From: Alphaproteobacteria bacterium
GTDB taxonomy: Bacteria > Pseudomonadota > Alphaproteobacteria > Caulobacterales > Maricaulaceae
DNA length: 64,000 nucleotides
Reading direction: 5' to 3'
NCBI GenBank assembly: GCA_024742735.1
Contig: JANSXV010000004.1
Span: 1 to 64,000 of the forward strand
A program made the translations under genes and the position numbers. The notes under the pieces were generated by a model. It was not told where the DNA came from and ran no database searches. It worked only from the letters and a program-made list of their open reading frames with translations. Below are positions 43,885 through 56,315 of the stretch, piece after piece (position 1 is the stretch's first letter; each line of letters begins with the position of its first letter).

Positions 43885-44889
43885 TTATTCGCTGACGCGC
43901 ACCGGCACGTCGACTTCGCACACGTCCGGCGCCTCGCCGGACGCCGCTTCCAGCGCTGCGAGATAGTCCGCGAACGCCTGCGAGCCGGTGTCTATGACTT
44001 GGATCGTGGGCCGCTCGTCTTCGGGCAGGTCGGAGACGACCTCGACATCCTCGATGAAGGAGGGCTGGAAGCCGCGATCCTGACCCAGCGTGCCTTCATT
44101 GAGGGCGTAGGTGACGTCGTGACCGGCGCGAACCTTGCCCCAAACGGTGTACTGGGCGTTCAGATGCTCGGCGTCGCCGCGCACGATGTAGAACTGGGCG
44201 TTGCCCGAATTGGGGTCGCTGGTGCGGGCCATGGCGGCTGCGCCATCGCAATGGATCAGCCAGCTGTCCACCCGCCCGTCACCCATGATGGCGGCCGCGG
44301 CGGCGGGCTGCGTAGCGGCGGGAAAGCCGTTCCAGAATCCCGCCTGCGTGCGGCTGCGATTGGAGCGCGGATTGATCATGCGCTCCTGAATCTCCGTGAC
44401 CTCCACCTCGGCCGGATCGCGGCGAATGGTGAATTCGGCCTGGAGCGGCTGGGTCGGCGCGGTGATGGACGGATTGTCCAGCGCGCCGCCGCCCTGGGCC
44501 ATGAAGCCGTCCAGCACGCGGTGCCAGACCTTGTAGTCGAACCAGTCCTGGCGGGCGAGCTCGCGCATCCGGGCGGTATGCGCCGGCGCGAACGCGTCAG
44601 CCAGTTCGACCCAGATCACGCCCTCGCTCGTGCTGATCTTCAAGAGGCTCTCCGCCTCGACCGTGCGCCAGGCGTTGTCCGGGGCGGTATCGAGAACGGC
44701 TTGATAGGCCGCCTCCTCCGGGCTCGGGCCGGCTTCAACGGGCTCGTCCTGAACGGCCTCCGCTTCGGCAGCTTGTGTCTCTGCGATCTCGGCGGCGCCT
44801 CCAGCGGCGTCGGTTTCCGTCTCTGCTTCCGCACAAGCCGCCGTGCTGAACACAAGCGTGGAGGCGAAAGCGAACAGGATCGGGCGCAT
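43885..44889 (-). CDS. exported lipoprotein-type peptidyl-prolyl isomerase
   Basis: A protein of 334 residues with a lipobox signal ([19 protein letters not shown]), an acidic linker (residues 20-60) and a cyclophilin domain with KVWHRVLDGFMAQGGG and SDPNSGNAQFYIV. It should help fold envelope proteins. The domain carries extra insertions compared with the cytosolic paralogue downstream. The ATG at 44889 overlaps the coaD stop codon; one codon earlier is also an ATG (44892). The gene sits in a coaD-ppi-ppi run after gyrA. Confidence 0.9.
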   Translation of the reverse strand: MRPILFAFASTLVFSTAACAEAETETDAAGGAAEIAETQAAEAEAVQDEPVEAGPSPEEAAYQAVLDTAPDNAWRTVEAESLLKISTSEGVIWVELADAFAPAHTARMRELARQDWFDYKVWHRVLDGFMAQGGGALDNPSITAPTQPLQAEFTIRRDPAEVEVTEIQERMINPRSNRSRTQAGFWNGFPAATQPAAAAAIMGDGRVDSWLIHCDGAAAMARTSDPNSGNAQFYIVRGDAEHLNAQYTVWGKVRAGHDVTYALNEGTLGQDRGFQPSFIEDVEVVSDLPEDERPTIQVIDTGSQAFADYLAALEAASGEAPDVCEVDVPVRVSE

Positions 44890-45376
44890 CATGCGAACTT
44901 CTCCAGCAGGCGCTCCTTCACAAGCGAAGGAACAAACGGCGTCACATCCCCGCCCAGCCGGGCGATCTCCTTAACCAGGCGCGAGGCGATCGCCTGATGG
45001 CGCGGGTCGGCCATAAGAAAAACGGTCTCGATGTCGGGATTAAGGCGCTGGTTCATGCCGACCATCTGGAATTCGTATTCGAAGTCCGACACCGCCCGCA
45101 GACCCCGGATGATCGAGTTGGCGCCGACCTCTTCGGCGAAGTGCATGAGCAGGCCTTCAAACGGCAGCACCTCGATCTCGGTATCACCGGCGACGCTGTT
45201 CGCAAGCTCACGGGCCATCTCGACGCGCTCTTCAAAGGTGAAGAGCGGACCCTTGGAGCTGTTCAGCGCCACGCCGAGCACGAGCTTGTCATACAGCTTC
45301 ACCGCCCGCCCGATGATGTCGAGATGGCCGTTGGTCAGCGGATCAAACGTCCCCGGATAGAGCGCGACGCGCTTTT

Positions 45377-45380
<4 letters not shown>
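44889..45380 (-). CDS. coaD: phosphopantetheine adenylyltransferase
   Basis: A 163-residue nucleotidyltransferase with [14 protein letters not shown] (T/HxGH motif) and [16 protein letters not shown]. It transfers AMP to 4'-phosphopantetheine, the fourth step of coenzyme A synthesis. The length is typical (about 160). The ATG at 45380 overlaps the gyrA stop codon by 4 nt, so the two genes are coupled. Confidence 0.97.
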
Positions 45381-48160
<2,780 letters not shown>

Positions 48161-48270
48161 CGGATCTTCAGGGGGCGTATCGCTCAAATCCGTCTCATCC
48201 AGGCTGGCGCTTCAGGCGGGCGAATTCGGCTCGCCCGAGCGCGGGTGTTCGGCGGGATGCAGCCTGACCT

Positions 48271-48286
48271 GATTCCGCAATGAATC
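48271..48286. promoter_or_regulatory. pair of GANTC (CcrM) sites upstream of gyrA
   Basis: GATTC (48271-48275) and GAATC (48282-48286) are 11 bp apart in the gyrA upstream region. GANTC sites in promoters mark genes controlled by CcrM methylation and GcrA in Caulobacter, where gyrA is one such gene. The rest of 48188-48451 holds a 7-bp stem (48217-48237) but no gene that I can see. Confidence 0.5.
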
Positions 48287-48451
48287 ACGCCCAGCCGCCT
48301 GTCACACGGGTGTAGCAAGACGGGGCCGGAGCGGCAAACGGGCCGGGCTGTAGGCTGAGCCCTCCCGGACACCTGCGCCCCCTGTGCGGCGCGGCTCGGC
48401 GTGTTAGGTTCGTGCGTAATGGAATTCGCGCCACTGACCAGGAGGTCCGCC

Positions 48452-49111
48452 ATGACCCGCTTCACCACGGCCCTGTCCATAATCGCCCTGTCGGCCGCAG
48501 CCGCCTGCGCCCAGGAGGCCGACCCGGCTCAGGAGCCCGGGTCCATGATCGAGGAGGGCCAGCAGGCCGCATCGCAAATGGCCGACCACGCCGAGGCGGC
48601 CGTCGCCGGCGCCGTGGACGCCGTGCAGGGCGACGGCCCCACCGAAGCCCGCGCGGCGCTGATCGACCGCAACCGCGACACGGTGGGCGAAGCCCGCTTC
48701 CAGCAGGGCCCGGAAGGCGTTCTGATCACCATCGAGATGGACGGCCTGCCCGACAGCGCCACCGGCTGGCACGGCGCTCACCTGCACATGATCGGGGACT
48801 GCTCCAACGAGGACTTCACCAGCTCGGGCGGCCACATCAATCCGTCGGGCCGCGCCCATGGCCTGCTCAACCCTGATGGCCCGGACAACGCGGACCTTCC
48901 CAATCTCTACGTCCATTCCGACGGAACGATGCGCGCCCAGGTCTTCACCACCCGCGTGAGCCTAGACGGGCGCATGGGCGTGCCGGCTATCTTTGATGCG
49001 GACGGCTCGGCTATCGTCTTCCACGATAATGAAGACGACCATGTCAGCCAGCCCATCGGCGGGGCCGGCGCGCGCCATGTGTGCGGCGTGATCGAGGAGG
49101 CCGGCGAGTGA
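48452..49111 (+). CDS. sodC: periplasmic Cu-Zn superoxide dismutase
   Basis: A 219-residue exported SOD with a lipobox-like signal (MTRFTTALSIIALSAAAAC). The copper and zinc ligands lie in GAHLHMIGDC, SSGGHINPSGRAHG and the late FHDNEDDHVSQPIGGAGARHVCGVI. It converts superoxide to peroxide and oxygen in the envelope. A long spacer of about 60 residues precedes the domain. AGGAGG lies before the ATG. The next gene overlaps its stop codon (GTGA). Confidence 0.95.
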   Translation: MTRFTTALSIIALSAAAACAQEADPAQEPGSMIEEGQQAASQMADHAEAAVAGAVDAVQGDGPTEARAALIDRNRDTVGEARFQQGPEGVLITIEMDGLPDSATGWHGAHLHMIGDCSNEDFTSSGGHINPSGRAHGLLNPDGPDNADLPNLYVHSDGTMRAQVFTTRVSLDGRMGVPAIFDADGSAIVFHDNEDDHVSQPIGGAGARHVCGVIEEAGE

Positions 49112-50166
49112 TCGTCTCGCGCCGTCAGGCGGTGGGCGGAATTGCAGCGAGCCTGGCCGTGACAGCCTGCGCACGCGGTCAGGACAGCGGCCTGCCCGCG
49201 CCCGGCGCGGCGCTGGCGCCGAACTGGACCGCCGGGCCAGCCCTGCCGATCCGGGTCCAGGAAATCTATCCGGCCGCGCTGAACGGCGTGCTGTACGTGG
49301 CCGGCGGGCTATCTCCAGATGAAGGCGAAGGCAGGATCGGCATATCCGACCGGGTGTTCGCCCTGGACACCGGCGCGCAAAGCTGGCGCGAGCGGGCGCG
49401 GCTGCCGCTGCCGATCTATCACCCCAACCTGGTCGGACTGGAGCGCGAGGTCTACGCCATCGGCGGCTTTACCGCGGCCAATGGCGGCGCCTGGTCCATG
49501 AGTTCGGCTGTGCGCGTCTATGAGCCGGACCGGGACCGCTGGAGCCGGGGCCCGGACATGCCCGCGCCCTACGCCGAGACGGTCTGCGCCGCCATCAATG
49601 ACCGGATCCATGTCGTGACAGGACGCCGTCCAGCGGGCTCGGCCAACTCTGAATGGTCTCACCACGCCGACACGAACGCCCACATCGTGCTCGACGCCGG
49701 CGCCGGAAACTGGACCACCGCCGCGCCCGCCCCCACGGCGCGAAATTCCGCCGCCGGCGCGGTTCTGGACGGCCGTCTGCACGTGATCGGCGGACGTACG
49801 GTGAATGGCGGCAACACGCCCGCGCACGAGGTGTACGACCCGGCGGAAGACCGGTGGGAGACCGCCGCGCCCCTGCCTGAACCGCAGGCCGGCCCGCGCG
49901 GCGCCGGCGGCCTCGCTGCAGCGGCGCTCAATGGCCGGGTCTACGCATTCGGGGGTGAATGGTTCGATTCCACCGGCGGCGGGGTCTACACCCAGGTCTG
50001 GGCGTACGACCCGCAAGCCGACGCGTGGAACCAGGCCAGCGCCATGCCGGCGCCCCGCCACGGTCTGGGCGCGGTCACGCTGGATGGCGGCATCTGGACC
50101 ATCGGGGGCGCTGCGCGCGCGGGCGGCAATGAGACCAGCGCGGCGGTGGAAATATTCCGTCCCTGA
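49108..50166 (+). CDS. exported kelch-repeat protein
   Basis: A 352-residue protein with a twin-arginine-like signal (MIVSRRQAVGGIAASLAVTA) and a Cys that could be lipidated. The body has kelch repeats, for example VLYVAGGLSPDEGEGR, EVYAIGGFTAANGG and RLHVIGGRTVNGG, which form a beta-propeller. Start is GTG at 49108, coupled to sodC. Its partner or substrate is unknown; proteins of this build can be sialic-acid-type mutarotases or binding scaffolds. Confidence 0.85.
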   Translation: MIVSRRQAVGGIAASLAVTACARGQDSGLPAPGAALAPNWTAGPALPIRVQEIYPAALNGVLYVAGGLSPDEGEGRIGISDRVFALDTGAQSWRERARLPLPIYHPNLVGLEREVYAIGGFTAANGGAWSMSSAVRVYEPDRDRWSRGPDMPAPYAETVCAAINDRIHVVTGRRPAGSANSEWSHHADTNAHIVLDAGAGNWTTAAPAPTARNSAAGAVLDGRLHVIGGRTVNGGNTPAHEVYDPAEDRWETAAPLPEPQAGPRGAGGLAAAALNGRVYAFGGEWFDSTGGGVYTQVWAYDPQADAWNQASAMPAPRHGLGAVTLDGGIWTIGGAARAGGNETSAAVEIFRP

Positions 50167-50172
50167 CCGGGC

Positions 50173-50760
50173 TCACCGCTTGCGAAACTGGTTGGCGCGC
50201 TCGCCTCGCTGGGCCAGGCGCGCCGTTTCTGCGATGCGGCGGGCGCGCGTCTGCGGTGTCCTGGCCTGTTTGATCCACTCAAGGAGGCCGCGGCGGACCG
50301 AGCGTGGAAACTTCTCGAATTCGGCGCGGGCCGGCGCATGGGCGTCGAGCATGGCAGCGAAGTCGTCAGGGATGATCCCGGCTTCGACATCATCCAGGAA
50401 GCTCCAGCTCCCATCAGCTTTCGCCGCCTCCACCACAGCCAGTCCGGCCGGCGCCATCAGGCCGGCGGCCTGAAGGCGTTCGACGCGCTGCTTGTTGAGG
50501 GCGGACCAGGCCGAGCCCGGCTTGCGCGGCGACAGGCGCAGCATGCTCCGGGCGTCATCGAGCTTGCGCGGCAGGCTGTCGATCCATCCAAAACACAGCG
50601 CCTCTTCGACCACGACTTCATAGGGCACGTGGCGCACCGGATCGGCGGCCTTGTAAGTGACGAGCCAGATCGACCCGGACCGGTCGTGGTTCGCCTCAAG
50701 CCAGGCGCGCAGCTCTTCGCGGCGCGTCACCTCGACGGGCGGATGATCGGCTCCGGTCAC
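50173..50760 (-). CDS. YdeI/OmpD-associated family protein
   Basis: A 195-residue cytoplasmic protein: REELRAWLEANHDRSGSIWLVTYK, then VVVEEALCFGWIDSLPRKLDD and a C-terminal RKPGSAWSALNKQRVERLQAAG. YdeI-type proteins are linked to stress and bacteriocin tolerance; their chemistry is unknown. Start is GTG at 50760, overlapping the beta-lactamase stop codon (GTGA), so they are co-transcribed. Confidence 0.9.
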   Translation of the reverse strand: MTGADHPPVEVTRREELRAWLEANHDRSGSIWLVTYKAADPVRHVPYEVVVEEALCFGWIDSLPRKLDDARSMLRLSPRKPGSAWSALNKQRVERLQAAGLMAPAGLAVVEAAKADGSWSFLDDVEAGIIPDDFAAMLDAHAPARAEFEKFPRSVRRGLLEWIKQARTPQTRARRIAETARLAQRGERANQFRKR

Positions 50761-51575
50761 GGGGCCGCCAGCGACGATGGTCCGCCCGCCTCCACCAGCG
50801 CTGCGCGCGCCAGGCGTTCCCGCAGGGCGCCGTCGCCGGTCTCCCAGTCCAGGTCGACATTGACCGCGAACAGCCAGGTCTCGGCTTCAGTCTCCAGCCA
50901 GCCGACATACCAGCCATGGTTCGGCTCATCGCGGATCGCCCAGCCGGTCTTCGCGTACAGCGTCCAGTCCTCGCCCGAGCGATGGCGCAGGATGTCGACC
51001 ACGGTGTCCTGGACCGAGCGGTCAACGGGCAGCGCCCGCGCATGGAGGCGCGCGAGGAAATCGACCTGCTCGCGCGCGCTGATCCCCAGCGGCCCCTCCA
51101 GCCAGAAGCGGCCTACATTATCCGGCCCGCCGATATCGGCGTCGCCATACCCCATCCGGGCGACGGCCTCGTCCATGCGGGCGTGGCCCACCTCGCGCGC
51201 CCAGTGCTGGTAGGCCCAGACCGCCGAGAGGCGGAAGGCGGTGCGCAAGGTCATGTCACGGTCCCAATAGCTCGCCCGTTCCACCCCGTCCCAGGCCAGG
51301 ACATCGGTGTCTGGATCCGAGACCACGCCAGCCTCAAGGATGATCAGGCTGTTGACGATCTTGAAGGTCGAGGCCGGCAGGAGCCGCTGATCGACCCGCG
51401 CGCCGCCTCCGGTCCACTCCGCACCGTCTGAGAGCCGGCGCACCAGGATCGCCCCTGTCGCGTTTTCCGCCTCAAGAACGGCGTCGAGGGCGCCCTGCCC
51501 TGCATCAGCGCTTCGGCTCAGGATAAGGAAAGTCAGCGCAACCGAAGCCGCGATCAGGATGAAGAGAAACCTCAC
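50757..51575 (-). CDS. class D (OXA-type) beta-lactamase
   Basis: A 272-residue exported protein with an N-terminal hydrophobic segment (MRFLFILIAASVALTFLILS). The active-site motifs of class D enzymes are in order: Ser69-TFK (PASTFKI), Ser117-A-Val (RLSAVW), Tyr143-Gly-Asp where YGN is usual, Trp158, and Lys209-Thr-Gly. It should hydrolyse beta-lactams in the periplasm; the spectrum cannot be read from sequence. Start is GTG at 51575 with GGAG 11 nt upstream. No integron or IS flanks it, so it looks chromosomal and resident. Confidence 0.9.
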   Translation of the reverse strand: MRFLFILIAASVALTFLILSRSADAGQGALDAVLEAENATGAILVRRLSDGAEWTGGGARVDQRLLPASTFKIVNSLIILEAGVVSDPDTDVLAWDGVERASYWDRDMTLRTAFRLSAVWAYQHWAREVGHARMDEAVARMGYGDADIGGPDNVGRFWLEGPLGISAREQVDFLARLHARALPVDRSVQDTVVDILRHRSGEDWTLYAKTGWAIRDEPNHGWYVGWLETEAETWLFAVNVDLDWETGDGALRERLARAALVEAGGPSSLAAP

Positions 51576-51641
51576 CGGCGGCTAGCTCCGCTTACTGTGG
51601 CCACGGCCCGCGCCGGAGACGGCGGCCGGTGCGCCTGCCCC

Positions 51642-52127
51642 TCAGAACGGAATATCATCATCCAGCGTATCCGAGGAAAAGTCCTCGCGCGGGCTGTCCA
51701 TCTGGCGCTGACCGCCGCCCCCGCCGCCGGACCGGTCATCCATGCGCCCGCCGCCATAGCTGCCGCCGCCCTCGCCCTTGGAGTCCAGCATCTGGAGTTC
51801 GCCGCGGAACTTTGGCAGGACGACTTCGGTCGTATAGCGGTCCTGACCGTTCTGATCCTGCCATTTTCGGGTCTGGAGCGAGCCTTCCAGATACACCTTC
51901 ATGCCCTTGCGCAGATAGTTCTCCGCGACCTTGGACAGGTTGTCGTTGAAGACCACGACATTGTGCCACTCGGTCTTCTCGCGGCGCTCGCCGGTCTGGC
52001 GGTCGCGCCAGGTTTCCGAGGTGGCCACGGGAAACTTCGCCATCTTGTCGCCGGAGGGCATGGCCTTGATCTCCGGATCAGCGCCCAGATTGCCGACGAT
52101 GATGACCTTGTTGATGCTTCCCGCCAT
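51642..52127 (-). CDS. ssb: single-stranded DNA-binding protein
   Basis: A 161-residue [48 protein letters not shown], a glycine-rich linker and the acidic tip DDDIPF that binds partner proteins. It coats single-stranded DNA in replication and repair. GGGAG precedes the ATG at 52127; the longer frame to 52166 would run into the SOS box region. It is divergent from uvrA with a shared LexA box. Confidence 0.97.
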   Translation of the reverse strand: MAGSINKVIIVGNLGADPEIKAMPSGDKMAKFPVATSETWRDRQTGERREKTEWHNVVVFNDNLSKVAENYLRKGMKVYLEGSLQTRKWQDQNGQDRYTTEVVLPKFRGELQMLDSKGEGGGSYGGGRMDDRSGGGGGGQRQMDSPREDFSSDTLDDDIPF

Positions 52128-52160
52128 CTCACAACTCCCTTGCCGTCTTTGCGGCCATAT

Positions 52161-52175
52161 GTTCACATTCTGTTC
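52161..52175. promoter_or_regulatory. LexA (SOS) box shared by ssb and uvrA
   Basis: GTTC-ACATTCT-GTTC is an exact alphaproteobacterial SOS box. It lies 33 nt upstream of the ssb ATG and 142 nt upstream of the uvrA ATG. Both genes are known SOS targets in Caulobacter relatives. Confidence 0.85.
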
Positions 52176-52317
52176 CGCTCGTCAACGAGTCGGGATCTAA
52201 TCGTTAACGAACACCAGCCCGGCGGCGGTGTCCATGGCGGCGCCTGCAGGCGGCGCGGTGGAAGTCAGCGCCCCGGCGCGCTATCTCCTGCGGGTCTCAA
52301 GTTTCAGGAATTACGCG

Positions 52318-55300
52318 ATGGCCGAGCCGCTGAAATTTCTCTCCGTGCGCGGGGCGCGCGAACATAATCTCAAGGGCGTAGACGTCGATCTGCCGCGCGA
52401 TGAGCTGATCGTGTTCACCGGCCTGTCCGGCTCGGGCAAGTCCTCGCTCGCCTTCGACACGATCTACGCCGAGGGCCAGCGGCGCTATGTGGAAAGCCTG
52501 TCGGCCTATGCCCGCCAGTTCCTGGAGCTGATGAGCAAGCCGGACGTGGATTCCATCGAGGGCCTGTCCCCGGCGATCTCCATCGAGCAGAAGACCACCT
52601 CGAAGAACCCGCGCTCCACTGTGGGCACGGTGACGGAGATCTACGACTATATGCGCCTGCTCTGGGCGCGGGTCGGCGTGCCCTATTCGCCGGCGACCGG
52701 CGAGCCCATCGCGGCCCAGACCGTCACCCAGATGGTCGACCGGCTCATGGCGCTGGAGGATGGCGCGCGGCTCTACCTGCTCGCGCCCATCGTGCGCGGG
52801 CGCAAGGGCGAGTACCGCAAGGAATTCGCCGAGCTGCAGAAGCAGGGCTTCCAGCGGGTCAAGGTCAACGGCGCCTTCTACGAGATCGAGGACGCGCCCA
52901 CCTTGGACAAGAAATACAAGCACGATATCGACGTCGTGGTGGACCGGGTCGTCATCAAGGAAGGCCTGGAGCAGCGCCTGGCCGACAGCCTGGAGACCGC
53001 CCTGCGCCTGGCGGACGGGCTGGCGGTGGCGGAGTTCGCCTCAGATTCAAAAGACAAGGGCTACACCCCACCCCGACCCTCCCCTGAAGGGGAGGGAGCG
53101 AAGCATGGCGCACCGGCCAGCTCCAGCGCCTCTCCCTCCCCCGCCGGGGGAGGGTCGGGGTGGGGGGCGCCTCGAAGCTACGAAAAGCACGACCGCATCG
53201 TATTCTCGGAGAAGTTCGCCTGCCCGGTCAGCGGCTTCACCATCGAGGAGATCGAGCCGCGCCTGTTCTCCTTCAACAGCCCCCACGGCGCCTGCCCGGC
53301 CTGCGACGGGCTGGGTGCGGAGCTGAAATTCGACGAGGCGCTGGTGGTCCCCGACCGGGACAAGTCCCTCTATGACGGCGCCGTCGCGCCGTGGAGCCGG
53401 GCGACCTCGAAACTCTACCAGCAGACCCTGCAAGCTCTGGCCGACCACTATGAGGCGTCGATGTTCGCGCCCTGGCGCGACCTGCCGGAGAAGTTCCGCA
53501 AGACGGTGCTGTACGGCACGTCCCAGAAGATCAAGTTCACCTATGAAGACGGGCTGCGCCAGTTCACCACCACGAAAGCGTTCGAGGGCGTGATCCCCAA
53601 CCTGCAGCGGCGCTGGCGGGAGACCGATTCAAGCTGGGTGCGCGAGGACCTCCAGCGCTTCCAGTCCTCCCAACCTTGCGAGACCTGCGGCGGCAAGCGC
53701 CTGAAGCCCGAAGCCCTGGCGGTGCGCCTGGCCGGCGCCGACATTTCCGACGCCACCGAGCAGTCCATCAAGGACGCCTACGCCTGGTTCGACACTGTCG
53801 AAGCGACCCTGTCGGCCAAGGATCAGGAGATCGCGCGGCGAATCCTGAAGGAGATCCGGGACCGGCTGAAATTCCTGGTCGATGTGGGGCTCGATTATCT
53901 CACCCTCAGCCGCGCCTCCGGCACGCTGTCGGGCGGGGAGAGCCAGCGTATCCGCCTGGCCAGCCAGATCGGCTCAGGGCTCACCGGCGTGCTCTACGTC
54001 CTGGACGAACCCTCCATCGGTCTGCACCAGCGCGACAATACGCGGCTGCTGGACTCTCTGAAGGGGCTGCGAGATCTCGGAAACACGGTCATCGTCGTAG
54101 AGCATGACGAGGAGGCCATTGAGACGGCGGACTATGTCGTCGATCTGGGCCCCGCCGCCGGCGTCCATGGCGGCGAAGTGGTCGCGGCCGGCAAGCCGGC
54201 GGAGATTGCCGCGAACCCCAAATCCCTGACCGGCCAGTACATGTCCGGCGCGCGCATGGTGCCGCTTCCCGAAAAGCGCCGGAAGATCGACAGGAAGCGC
54301 CAGATCACCGTGAAGGGCGCCAGCGGCAATAATCTCAAAGGCGTCGACGCCAGCTTTCCCCTGGGCGTGTTCACTTGCGTGACCGGCGTGTCCGGCGGGG
54401 GCAAGTCCACCCTGACCATCGAGACCCTGTACAAGGCCGCTGCGCGCAAGCTGTCCGGCGCCAGCTCCGCCCCGGCCGCCCACGACACGGTGGAAGGCCT
54501 CGACCAGCTCGACAAGATCATCGATATCGACCAGAGCCCCATCGGGCGCACGCCCCGCTCCAACCCGGCGACCTATACCGGCGCCTTCACCCCGATCCGC
54601 GAATGGTTCGCCCAGCTGCCTGAAGCCCAGACCCGCGGCTACAAGCCGGGGCGCTTCTCCTTCAACGTGAAGGGCGGACGCTGCGAGGCTTGCCAGGGCG
54701 ACGGGGTGGTGAAGATCGAGATGCACTTCCTGCCCGACGTGTTCGTCGAATGCGATGTCTGCCACGGCGCGCGCTTCAACCGGGAAACCCTGGAGGTGAA
54801 GTTCAAGGGCAAGTCCATCGCCGAAGTGCTGGACATGACGGTCGAGGAGGCCGCCCAGTTCTTCAAGGCGGTCCCGGCGGTGCGCGACAAGATGGAGACG
54901 CTGGAGCGGGTCGGCCTTGGCTATGTGAAGGTCGGCCAGCCCGCCACGCAGCTCTCCGGCGGGGAGGCCCAGCGGGTCAAGCTCTCCAAGGAACTCGCCC
55001 GGCGCTCCACCGGCAAGACGCTCTATATCCTCGATGAACCCACCACCGGGCTGCACTTCGAGGACGTTCGCAAACTGCTGGAAGTGCTCCACGAGCTGGT
55101 CGACGCGGGCAACACGGTGGTGGTGATCGAGCATAATCTCGACGTCATCAAGACCGCCGACTGGCTCATTGATCTCGGCCCCGAGGGCGGGTCAGGCGGC
55201 GGCGAGATCGTCGCGGCGGGTACGCCGGAAGCCGTCGCCGAGGTCGAAGCCAGCTGGACCGGGCGCTACCTGAAACCCTTGCTGGAGCGGGACCGGGCGC

Positions 55301-55323
55301 GGGCGAAGAAGCTGGCGGGTTAG
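52318..55323 (+). CDS. uvrA: excinuclease ABC subunit A
   Basis: A 1001-residue UvrA with two ABC ATPase modules: Walker [10 protein letters not shown] (about 35-43) and GVSGGGKST (second half), signature LSGGESQRI and LSGGEAQRV, and zinc cysteines [13 protein letters not shown] and CEACQGDG. It finds bulky DNA lesions and loads UvrB. It is about 60 residues longer than usual; some of this is a palindromic element inserted in frame (residues about 250-283). The ATG at 52318 follows AGGAA; the frame from 52228 is an extension without support. Confidence 0.97.
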   Translation: MAEPLKFLSVRGAREHNLKGVDVDLPRDELIVFTGLSGSGKSSLAFDTIYAEGQRRYVESLSAYARQFLELMSKPDVDSIEGLSPAISIEQKTTSKNPRSTVGTVTEIYDYMRLLWARVGVPYSPATGEPIAAQTVTQMVDRLMALEDGARLYLLAPIVRGRKGEYRKEFAELQKQGFQRVKVNGAFYEIEDAPTLDKKYKHDIDVVVDRVVIKEGLEQRLADSLETALRLADGLAVAEFASDSKDKGYTPPRPSPEGEGAKHGAPASSSASPSPAGGGSGWGAPRSYEKHDRIVFSEKFACPVSGFTIEEIEPRLFSFNSPHGACPACDGLGAELKFDEALVVPDRDKSLYDGAVAPWSRATSKLYQQTLQALADHYEASMFAPWRDLPEKFRKTVLYGTSQKIKFTYEDGLRQFTTTKAFEGVIPNLQRRWRETDSSWVREDLQRFQSSQPCETCGGKRLKPEALAVRLAGADISDATEQSIKDAYAWFDTVEATLSAKDQEIARRILKEIRDRLKFLVDVGLDYLTLSRASGTLSGGESQRIRLASQIGSGLTGVLYVLDEPSIGLHQRDNTRLLDSLKGLRDLGNTVIVVEHDEEAIETADYVVDLGPAAGVHGGEVVAAGKPAEIAANPKSLTGQYMSGARMVPLPEKRRKIDRKRQITVKGASGNNLKGVDASFPLGVFTCVTGVSGGGKSTLTIETLYKAAARKLSGASSAPAAHDTVEGLDQLDKIIDIDQSPIGRTPRSNPATYTGAFTPIREWFAQLPEAQTRGYKPGRFSFNVKGGRCEACQGDGVVKIEMHFLPDVFVECDVCHGARFNRETLEVKFKGKSIAEVLDMTVEEAAQFFKAVPAVRDKMETLERVGLGYVKVGQPATQLSGGEAQRVKLSKELARRSTGKTLYILDEPTTGLHFEDVRKLLEVLHELVDAGNTVVVIEHNLDVIKTADWLIDLGPEGGSGGGEIVAAGTPEAVAEVEASWTGRYLKPLLERDRARAKKLAG
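53066..53165. repeat. REP-like palindromic element inserted in frame in uvrA
   Basis: A 100-bp composite palindrome. The outer arms are perfect over 19 bp: CCCCACCCCGACCCTCCCC (53066-53084) and its complement (53147-53165). Each side also folds on itself: CCCTCCCC-TGAA-GGGGAGGG (53077-53096) and CCCTCCCCC-GCC-GGGGGAGGG (53134-53154). It encodes a Pro/Ser/Gly-rich peptide with no stop codon, placed in the variable linker before the zinc module. The double-hairpin build is that of REP/BIME-like mobile repeats. Confidence 0.85.
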
Positions 55324-56315
55324 GCCCGCCGGCCGCGCCGCACCACCAGCACCGTCAGAACCGCCGCCGCCACCCCGGCGCCCAGGGCCTGGGCGAAGGT
55401 CTCCGGTCCCAGGCTCACCGCTTCGGGACCGGCCATGCCGGTGGCGCTGCTGAAGACCTGGGCGAAGGCGGCGTTGATGTCGAGCTGCGGGTCGGCCGCG
55501 ATCACGCCGAGGGTCGGCGCGGTGACGGCTGCGGCGTTGAAGGCGCCGTGGGCGGCCACCGCCTCCCAGACCGAACGGGTCAGCACGGCGAGCAGGGCGA
55601 AGACGAGCCCCATCATGCCGATGCCGGCGAGCGCCGCGATCCCGAACCAGAGCCCGGACACGAACACATGGACATGGAACAGCATGAAGGCCGTGCTCGA
55701 CACGATCACGGCGGCGCGAAGGCCCCAGCGCGCGGTCAGCGTGCTCATGAGCCAGCCGCGGAACACGACCTCCTCAGCCCCGCCCTGCACCAGGAAGACG
55801 CAGGCCGCGAACGCCAGCGCCAGCACCACGCCCGGCCGGGACAGCGCCTCGGCCATGCCCGCGGGCGTCGCGCCAGCGCCCATATCCAGCGCGCCGGGTG
55901 CATCCTCCAGCCCGCCCAGCAAGCCGGCGGTGCTGGCGATGGCGATCAGAAGGGCGAGGCCTAGGACCAGCCCCAGGAGATAACGCGGCAAGGCGGCCAG
56001 ATTGACGCTCAGCCCCATGGAGGCGAGGCCTCGCCGCTCGAACAGGCCCATCCACAGAACCGTCAGGCCCATCCAGACGACGAACTGGGCCAGCAAGAGC
56101 GGCATGAGCAATGGCAGCGTGGCGTTCTGGAGCGCAGCCTCCACCGCCAGCGGGTCGGCCCCGTCGCGCATTTGCAGCACGGCGGCATAGATCCCAAGGC
56201 CGATGACCAGCGGGAAAGAGGAGAGCGCATAGCCCAGAACGGTCAGGCCGATCGCCGCCGCGCCCCAGGTGCGCCGCGCCCCGGCCGGCCAGGGACCGAA
56301 GAGCTCAGCCTTCAT
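55320..56315 (-). CDS. CPBP-family intramembrane glutamic protease
   Basis: A 331-residue inner-membrane protein with about eight helices. The CPBP/Rce1 motifs are present: EEVVFRGW (catalytic Glu pair), FHVHVF and AHGAFNA. Members cleave substrates inside the membrane or act in bacteriocin immunity. The gene overlaps the upstream membrane protein gene by 11 nt and is convergent with uvrA, sharing the bases TTAG of the two stop codons. It is probably the last gene of an operon of three membrane paralogues. Confidence 0.9.
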   Translation of the reverse strand: MKAELFGPWPAGARRTWGAAAIGLTVLGYALSSFPLVIGLGIYAAVLQMRDGADPLAVEAALQNATLPLLMPLLLAQFVVWMGLTVLWMGLFERRGLASMGLSVNLAALPRYLLGLVLGLALLIAIASTAGLLGGLEDAPGALDMGAGATPAGMAEALSRPGVVLALAFAACVFLVQGGAEEVVFRGWLMSTLTARWGLRAAVIVSSTAFMLFHVHVFVSGLWFGIAALAGIGMMGLVFALLAVLTRSVWEAVAAHGAFNAAAVTAPTLGVIAADPQLDINAAFAQVFSSATGMAGPEAVSLGPETFAQALGAGVAAAVLTVLVVRRGRRA

